DNA of 64,000 bases from Haemonchus contortus. Its lineage: Eukaryota; Nematoda; Chromadorea; Rhabditida; Trichostrongylidae. Made by a program: the position numbers and the translations under genes. The notes under the pieces are model-generated. The model did not search any database. It was given only the letters and a program-made list of their open reading frames with translations, and had not been told where the DNA came from. This document shows positions 49,001-58,000 of this stretch, piece by piece. The stretch spans positions 3,186,492 through 3,250,491 of the forward strand of contig LS997562.1 in NCBI GenBank assembly GCA_000469685.2, written 5' to 3'. The stretch's first letter is position 1, and every line of letters starts with the position of its first letter.

Positions 49001-52000
49001 AAACCTTTCCTTTCAAAATGATGAGTGTTGGGGAGTTCGGAGTTCTTAGAAAATTGGCTGAAAAAAAGTGCTTTTATAAGCATGAATCAGGAGCCACAAA
49101 AAAACGAGACTATTAACGATTCTGAGCTCAGACATAAAAGTGCGAAACACTGTCGAAAATGTGTATTATTCATTCATTCATTCGATGAAATTGATGGTTT
49201 CAAAAAACTGAATGGCAAACAAATGTGGCAGAAGTTTTAACTTGGTATCCGAAAAATTATCACAATACGAACTAATTTCCACCAATAAAATCCCCGTAAT
49301 CCTAACGCTTAGCCAAAACTATTGACCTAGCTGATTCCTAAAAATGTTTCCGAACCAATTAACCAAAAACATAATTTTGGTTGAGTCCTATAAGCCTTTC
49401 GGAATCTAAAAGCTCAATGATCGTTCAAACTCCTACTCCTCTTGTTCAAGCGCTTTTTCTTTGGTAACGTACAAACTTTCAGAACAAATTAATCACAAGG
49501 AAGTAGAAGAGACCAAGCTGCTAGGGCCCTAGCACTTTACCATTGTTGCTCGATAAGATCCACTTCATTTGATAAATAAAAATAAATGGAATTATAAGGA
49601 ACAAGAAATATGCAAAAATTCAAGAAAAGAAAAAAGAAAAACCTAAAAAATATTAAAATGCTGGTATCTCTGTGTTTCATGTGATTTTGCTTTCATTTTT
49701 CAAACATTCTACACTGCTAAACTATCAGCATATGATTCTTCTCAATTCGCCAATAAAATTTATATGAAAAGCTCCGAAATTGAACTTGCTCAGCACAAAA
49801 ATTATGAAAAAGTGTCCAAAAAACTCGTTATTAGATAAATAAATGAATAAATAAACAATTATCTCTATTTGGGAGAATAATGTCCGAATTTCAGTGCTGT
49901 CGAGATTACGGACCTCGGTAAAGCTACGGGTCTTGCTTCAACGACTCAATGGATCGCTCATTTTATACTGCCTATCTATGCTTCACATCTTGTCGAACAT
50001 TTGCACTTCACCTACGCCTTTTACACTTCTTGCTTACTCTCCACAATCGGCCTGGTGTACGTGACGTTAGTTGCGAAAAATACAAACAATAGGATGGTGA
50101 CCGTATTGCCGAGTCTTACAGTAACTTATTAAATTAAGCCTTTATAATAAATATCCGAAATAAAAATAGAACATTTCCAATGTGGTCTTGGAACATCGTT
50201 TTTGACAACTTTTGTCGAATCGCACTAATCAATTAATCAATCAAATACCAGCTCGAGTTTTTTGTATGCTCTGCATCTCTGCTGTTCCATCCCCCTCTCC
50301 TTCACCCCCACTCCCCTTCCGCCCAACCGCCACTCTCCCGTCCCAGGGACGTGTTCTTTTGAAAAACTTCACTTCCGGAAATAATGGCCGTGGTCAGAAC
50401 GCTGGTTCCAACTTCCAATTCGGACTGTGTTTTATGGCTTCTTAGAAAATACCAAAAGCCCCTGCTGAAACCCAGTCGGGCTAGAATCCTGTCCGGGCTG
50501 GGTTGTTTGGAAAAGTACAGAACCAGCCCTCACGCTTGCATGGCAAGTTTTTTAAGCGTGTAATTCTTGTGGCTGCATCTCCTGTCCACACAGAAATTCC
50601 CATGGGTGTCGAAAGGGGCACGGGGGAGGGAGAGAAGGCGAGGGAAGCTGTCTAGGGTCAAAATGAGCAGACTTCAGCAAGCGGAGAAACTTCTTAACGC
50701 CGCCTGACTCGACTCTAATCTCGGGGATTCAAAGAATTGCTAGAGAGGAAAGCTGTCACATGTGAGAAACCTCCAGCGAATCCTATCATCCCCTAACGAC
50801 CTTTTCCACGGAAGCTCGTGCCAGCCCAGTTCATTACTAGTCATATATGTCTCTGATTAGTATTCTTGAAAGTGTAACGAAAAATCGATATCGCCTATTT
50901 CGGTCAGTGATTCTAAACGAGATCTGCCCGTACCGCACAACAGCTACATTGTGCGACGCTGCGGCCTTTAGAAAAGCCGGTTTGCGAACGGGAAATATAA
51001 GATCACTCTACTACCCCCCTTCCCCATACGTAAAAGCATTCAGACACATCTTCGAACTTGGACGGGATCTCGTGAATAAACAAAGAAAACAGGTATCGCA
51101 CAACAATACAATGAACGAGTAGAGCGGTGGATAAGAATTATGTCTGAAAAGCAAATATGTAGGTTCGAATCCCGCTTGAGGTCCAACGTTTCCCTCATAA
51201 CTCAGCATCTCTGCGTCAAAAGTAGTAGTGTTATTTACAGAATTTTTGACGGCAGGTCACCGGAAAAGCAAGACGTTGTTGGCTTTTTAGGATGAACTGC
51301 ACATCCGGTCCCATCCAGAGCCATAGGTGCATCCCAGTGGAATTCGACCACACCTGCGAAGTTAGTGTAGTAGCAAGTGGTGTATCATCACATCACACGC
51401 GCATGGTGCGGGGACCGAATCACGGATCGACATCCGCCCAGGCCAACCAACCGTTCCCCCAAGGGGCGAGAACCTGACTCAGCGAGGATAAAAAACTGAC
51501 TTATACATCGGCTGACCACCGAAACTCATTGTCACGGCCACATACGCATTCAAACCGCTACTACGATTCCGAACGGTAGTCGAATGCACGGCGCATCCCA
51601 GAAACGTAAGAAATGACCTTCAAAGCCCTCTCTTTTATTCTTTAAAAAAGATAAGAATAGTTCCAGTTCATCAGTTTCTGTTCAAACATTGTAGAACTTG
51701 GAAGGGAAGGAAATGCTCTCAGCGCGATGCAGCACAAAAAAAGGCTGACCAGTTTTTCCACAAATTCCAAGAGACTTTTGAGAGCGTCGCAGCTTGAAAA
51801 GACGTTCGAAGGCCACTTTTCTGCACCAGACAGTGTCCTTTGTGGGAGATTCCGGAGGAAACTCGTATGGCGGCTGGACACGAAACCAGTTTGGAGCTTG
51901 CTTGATTCAAATTCTCTTCAGATGTTTAGTTAATCAAGCGCTACAAAACATTAGTCATCCTTCGCCGCTGCTTGTTATTTCCAATTCCAATCAACTACAA

Positions 52001-55000
52001 TGCCCTTTGCAAAAAGGAATGGCGCAGAAACAAGATGCCATGTGTCGCCAGGGGTATCACCAATTTGAGTTACTTACAAACTGAACGCTAGAGTAGAACC
52101 TGACTGACAAAAACAAGAGATAAAGATGATGTTACGGAAAGGTACGCTGCCTCCACTCGCACAGTCTGGAGATCAATCATGCCTTAGCTTAACTGAAATG
52201 TAACTCCTGGTTGATTGGGAAAAGCCTAACTGAGGAAGTGAAACACCTACTCTATCAAAAGCTGTTTACCCTAGCGATCTTGTCGATCAACTGCGCATCA
52301 GCGCTCCCCCAACTTCGAACGGACGTTGATGCATGAACTCACTTACAGGCACGGGTGGTCCAAGAAAATCGGCTCAAAAATCAAAATTCTGCCGATCTCG
52401 AAAATCGTAAGACTTCACGCTAAAGTACTACCATCACCGCAGCTCAGCGATAGCCGACTTGAAGTTTTCGAAGCAGTCGCCCGTCAAAAGTGCAAGGCAA
52501 CAACCGGTTTTGACCAAGCTGATTCTAACTTCATCAACAGTTCCGTACTTGGCTCTCGAATATGTTAAGCGGTATCTAATAGACTGTACCAGAGGAACAG
52601 TGTCAATACATCATACTGAAGTTTCTCTAGAGGATGCGGAACTGTAGGGCCTCCCTTGATAGAGACCTCCAATGAAGAAGGTCTCTAACAAAAGGCTCCA
52701 AAGTTCCGAAGCTTTCAGCTATGACTGTATTGCCGGAATCAGTGTGCAGTAGCAAATAGTCATGATACAAAAAAGACGAGTACAATAACGCTATGAAAAC
52801 CAGTTTGCCGACAAGCGCTTCTCAATAGAAGAATCGCTCAATGTAAATGTGCAGTTCGGCAAACACTGCAAAGTGTGAGGTGGCTCAAATCGGTCGATCT
52901 CGAACATCGAATGCTGAGCATACAAAGTCTAGAGGGGCGAACACGACAGGAATTCTCACAACCCTGAACGTAAACGGGATGGACCAACCACATCATAACC
53001 CGAAAATTTGGAAAAAAAAACGTAATAAACGGCCCATGAACAAAACATTGGAAACACACTCAGTGGGTTCATCAAACTCCTTGGAATAGAAGTCCGGAGC
53101 CAACGCAAGATAGAGGAAATCTGGGGAATACAATGGGCGACTTATCGGATCTGTGATTTTTTGGCCCTCCAAACAAGATGCGAACAATCCTAGAACTAGC
53201 AAGTCTTTCTAAGCACAATCACGTGACCGGTTCATCCCCCAGGATAGGTTGTAAGATGTGGGAACAGAAACCAGGTATAGGTCCCATCTTTACCGTGAAG
53301 TAACATTCCGAAATATACAGGTGACCAGATCAAAGGAAGTCTAAGCAAGAATTCTTGAGCCTTACCCGGTATGGTCCTTGAGTTCTGCGCAAACAACAAA
53401 TGAGTCTTGATGGAACCCTAACCAGCACGAAGTGGGTCTATGATAAAAAACAAAAGCGGAGGACGTTCTCCAAGTGCAAAGTCGATCAGTTTGAAAATGA
53501 ACCAAAGGAATCAACAACCTATACGCGGAAGACACTTTAAAGAGAGCTAAAAAAGGTGATTGATGGCGAAAACATTACAAGAAAGAGAATGATTGTAAGT
53601 TAAAACTCCCAATTACGTCGTTCAATATGCAGAACCCCACTATAGCAGTCTTCAACTGCTCTCCAGTTCCAAACTCTTCCAAGCCTCTGACGAAGACGAT
53701 TGCGTCGAAACGCAAGACCTTTGAATTGCCGAAAATCTTGCACGGCACAAGTATATAATCTGTTAAAACTGTTTGCTTCCAGCGTGCAGAGTTTTCGTTC
53801 TCAACTGATCAGCCCAACTTCAGCTTCAACTACTCGGTGCAATAAATCTTAGAAGTAGTTATTGCCTGAATTTCAAATGTTTCGACTATCACGAAAGCTA
53901 GCTTCGAATGGACATATTTTGACCATCAATTGCGTGTACAAAATGAATGTCAACCTGGTGTCTCCTTATAACACCGATAGCCTTGATGCTACCGAGGTAG
54001 AACAAGAGCAGATCTCAATATGGAGGTAACTTTTCCTACATGCTATTCATCCCACCTTTCACAGAAGGGATCCTTGTTTAAGGCACTAATTGGGATATAC
54101 TTAGAAGGTGAGATATTGGAGGAAGAAAAAGATCTTCTAATCCTCCCAAACTTTTTGTTGTAACCCTATTCCGAACTGGCTTCGTGCGATGTCGTCCACA
54201 AGCAGATAGGGTTTTTTGCCCCTATGCTTTCAACAATGGGTTTTGAAACTTTTCGAGCGTCGGGAGCCAATACAAATTCTCGTCAGCTTCCATGAGCTGC
54301 CCTTAAACACTTCATTCTCGCACCGTCTTTCAAAGTACTCATCGCGATAAGCGGTCGAACGCCTCATGCTTTGACAGACACCTCATTTGGATCAGACGCT
54401 TTCCCATTTTTAACATTCCCAACCTCGTAAGACCTGCTCTTCTGTCTAGAGCGCGAAGGGACGTCCACATAGTGACGGCTGCCAAATACTTCCTCTCCTG
54501 CACCTAACAAGGAATGTCAGCCTGAGGACAGTGTCGTCGCTGTTCTTAATGGTTTCCACCTCTCCACTGTGTTGCGTAGCGCGATGCTGCTTTGACCAGT
54601 AGGAAAACCAGCTCGCCTTTTCCTGCTGGACCGCTCTACGAAAATATGGAGCATCAGCTTTCACGTTCTTTTCCGATCGGCACAATTTTTACCACTGGAT
54701 TCTCCGTTCCTTTACAAACCTCGCTTTTTGAAGAAGGTCATGCCTGCGGGAGGAACCACTTGGCTTTTTCCGTTGGTGTAGACTACATCGTGGCCCTCAC
54801 TTTGGGTGCAGGTGCTGCGAATTGTTAAGTTACGGGAAGTGATCCATCAACACCCTCTTACCCTCCTCGTCCCGTCACAGGATCATTATTGTATGTTGTC
54901 CCGTAACCTCGAATCTAGCGTCGTTCTTCTTCTTCATCGCGTCCCTTACAGGCCCTTCGAGCCTCGAACTACAATGTTTTCCTTGTCGGATGAGTGGTTA

Positions 55001-58000
55001 GCCTTTTCAGATCGCGACCCTACCATCGTAGACGCTGTTTTCTCATCTGCAGCTAAACAAAAGCCGTTTGCATGATATTCTTGTAGATTCGTTTCTCCAG
55101 TCGAGTTCAACCGCATGCCCATCGAAATCACCCCACCTGCGGTGTGAAATTGTCTCTCATTATTCATGCCTTCTGACCTCCTCGTGAACGTAAAGTATAG
55201 TGAACCTCATCACTGTCCGATATATCCCTCCTTTGAATGCCCTGAAGCACCGTCAGCCGCGAAGGGCACTAGCGTAATCTATCCATTTCATCCATGCGGC
55301 GTGAACTCGAGCCTTCAAAGCATTATCCGCATCATAGCTAGATCATTTATCAGGCACCGAAAGCCTCGACCCATTCTCAGAACAGTCTCAAATGGCTCTA
55401 CGCACGAGGTGATTTTGTGATGACATCAAATGTTGTAAGAAGAGGAACGAGCTCAAAGATGACATCTAATGCTCGCCTTCAAAGAGGTTTATTGCTCTGT
55501 TAGGGTGACGTTGGGTATAATGCTGTTTTGAAGTTCCCATGAATGCCTCTAAACTGCTCTAAACTGGAAGATCAGGTGATGTGAAACGACTGGTCAGGTA
55601 AAGAGTCGAACGTTCTCCTCCAAGTAGGATAAGGCTATGTAGTAGAGTCTACGCTTTTCTCCATACGTCTTCATCACCTGTCTACCTATGAAGATGGCCT
55701 TCGTTGTAGACCTTTCTGGTATGAAGCCGAACTGTTCTGTGAGATGGGCTCCAGTTCCCTCAATCTAGAGTACACTATCTGTTTGTAGAGTTCATCGAAA
55801 GCACAGTCAACCTAATCCCCGCTTAATGGAAATTTTGATTATGTGCTTCTTCTGCTTCAAGGGACAGTATTGCTCTACCACTTATCTGGGATTCTCCTCT
55901 CGTTCTCCCATCTTTATAACCTCCGTGCACAACAGACTCCATCCCCGTCCCTAAAGCAATGACTTCAGCAGTACCTCTTCCCTAAAACTCTTTTCGCCGT
56001 GAAATTCTTATATCAGAAGCCCACTGCAGTATTGTTACCACTTATGCTTGGTCCCAGTTGGCTTTTTCAAAATGACACTACTGCTTTTCTCTCGACTTCA
56101 CTACTTCTCGGCAGCCGGCAATAAGAAGAACCTTCTCAGTCTCGACCACTGAACTTCTCGTACAAGTCGTTCACTTTTGCATTCTTTACTCCCGCTACGA
56201 CAACCTTGGCGAGCATCTTTGAACTTCTGTAGAAGGCTTAGTGAATTGGAATTCGCGTCTTTTGCGGAGGCCTATAAGCGTTTTCTTCTTCGCTTTATAA
56301 TTCTTCGAGGATCAGGGCTTCAGAAAAATGCTTCCTCGCCACCTTGAATCCTCTCCGTCGCTCACCCAGTGTTCCTTTTTACCTGCAGGACAACCTTCAC
56401 CGTGTCGTTCCTTGTTGCTGGACCGGTCCAAGAGAGTTGACAGCGAAGTCAGGCAGAGGTCGCTGCTATGGCCATACAATATTTTGGTGACTTTTCCATT
56501 GTAGAAAAATTTGACACTTTTCTCAACTTCCCTGGCCTTGGATCCTCCCAGCGTACCTCTTGAGGACGTGGATGTTCCACGATTTTCTAGAACTCATGGT
56601 TCTGTGCGTCCTCCAAGTGTTGTCTTAACATTATCTCCGACCGTGTCATTCCTTGTTAGTTCTCATGCTATTTGATTCAACAGTGTTGACTCAAGTAGCA
56701 TGAAGAATTTTGTTTTTCAGCATGTGAAAACTTTGTTGTGACCATAGCTCTTCATAACCAACCTTTAAGTAAAGTGTAACAAATTGAAGTCATTGGAGCA
56801 TAAAAACGACAATAAGCAGACACATCAGAAGACAAAAATACCCACATTGAAGACGGCTCGTTTCGCCTCTTCACCAGGTTTAACTAAGGGCTGACGCTAA
56901 AACCGTTGTCATTTTTACAACGGGCGCAGAGCATGGTTTTCGTCTCGGAAAGGATCAAAAACATGGTAGTTTCGAAGTGCAGACATGAGCCCATATTTTC
57001 AAACACTTGTCTATCCCTCCGATTGGCCCATGATAAGTCAATGAAATACTGTAAGTTAATCATTGAAAAGAACAAAGCATTCTGCAGAAAGGTGCAAAGG
57101 TTGTGCCCCTCAGTAGTAAATAACCAGTCTGCGCGTACCACAGTGAACAGTTAGAGGGTTTCCATACGTACTTATGTGGGTCAAATTTAGGGAGTAGCTC
57201 ATAATATGGCTGATCAAGCGCAATTCATTCTTAACCAACTTCCTACTTTGGCAAACAAATTTCTATCACTGACTATGTGTGGGCCTGTCGATAGAAATAA
57301 CGAGGAAACGCACAATTCTTCAGAAACCCTAGTATAAATAATCTTTCATGACTGCACATGTAGTAAAAGTCAAAAGCAGGAGCCAACTCCGAGTAAAAAT
57401 TAGAAACATTATGTACGGTTAGGCACAGATAGGTAATAAAGAATTTTAGACTGCAAATGAGAGAATGAAAGATGTAAATTAAAATTTGGGAGCAAAGCGC
57501 ACAACCTCAATCCTCAAATCAAAGAACTCCCCAAAATTCGAGGGAAGTCCAAATTATTGAGCCGAATGAATGGGTTCGAGAATATTTACAAAGTTTCTAC
57601 CTGGTGATACTCATGAGAAAAAGTACGTATAAGTAAAGAGGAACAACAGATTCAAATGCTGGCAAGGGAAGGACACCAGGTCGCAGTGGCCGTTTAAGGT
57701 GAGGTGAATACCGATGAAGAGAGTATAGAAGCTGATCCCGAATCTGTGTTCCAAATCTGCGAAACGATTCTGGGAACAAAGTTACAGGCCTTTGCCCAGG
57801 CGTCATGTCACTTTGTTTTTATACGAGAACTAACCAGTGGCCAACGTGCAGCGATGGCACAGTTGGGAGGACGACGGACTGGTAGGTGTGACACGGAGGT
57901 TGGAATCCGTGATCAATGCGCTCGTTTTACTACTTTATAAAAACTGTCTTAAACGCTTGCAAGACCCTTTTACGCATCATATAGACCACTTACAGCCTTT

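Noticed and set aside
51140..51190. tRNA-like sequence with GGTTCGAATCCCGC
   Set aside because: Only a T-arm-like part is present. No acceptor stem or anticodon arm can be folded, so it is a SINE or tRNA scrap.
54446..54685. 79-codon minus-strand frame considered as the LINE C-terminus
   Set aside because: It lies where the end of the LINE protein should be, but I could not match it to the family's C-terminal region.
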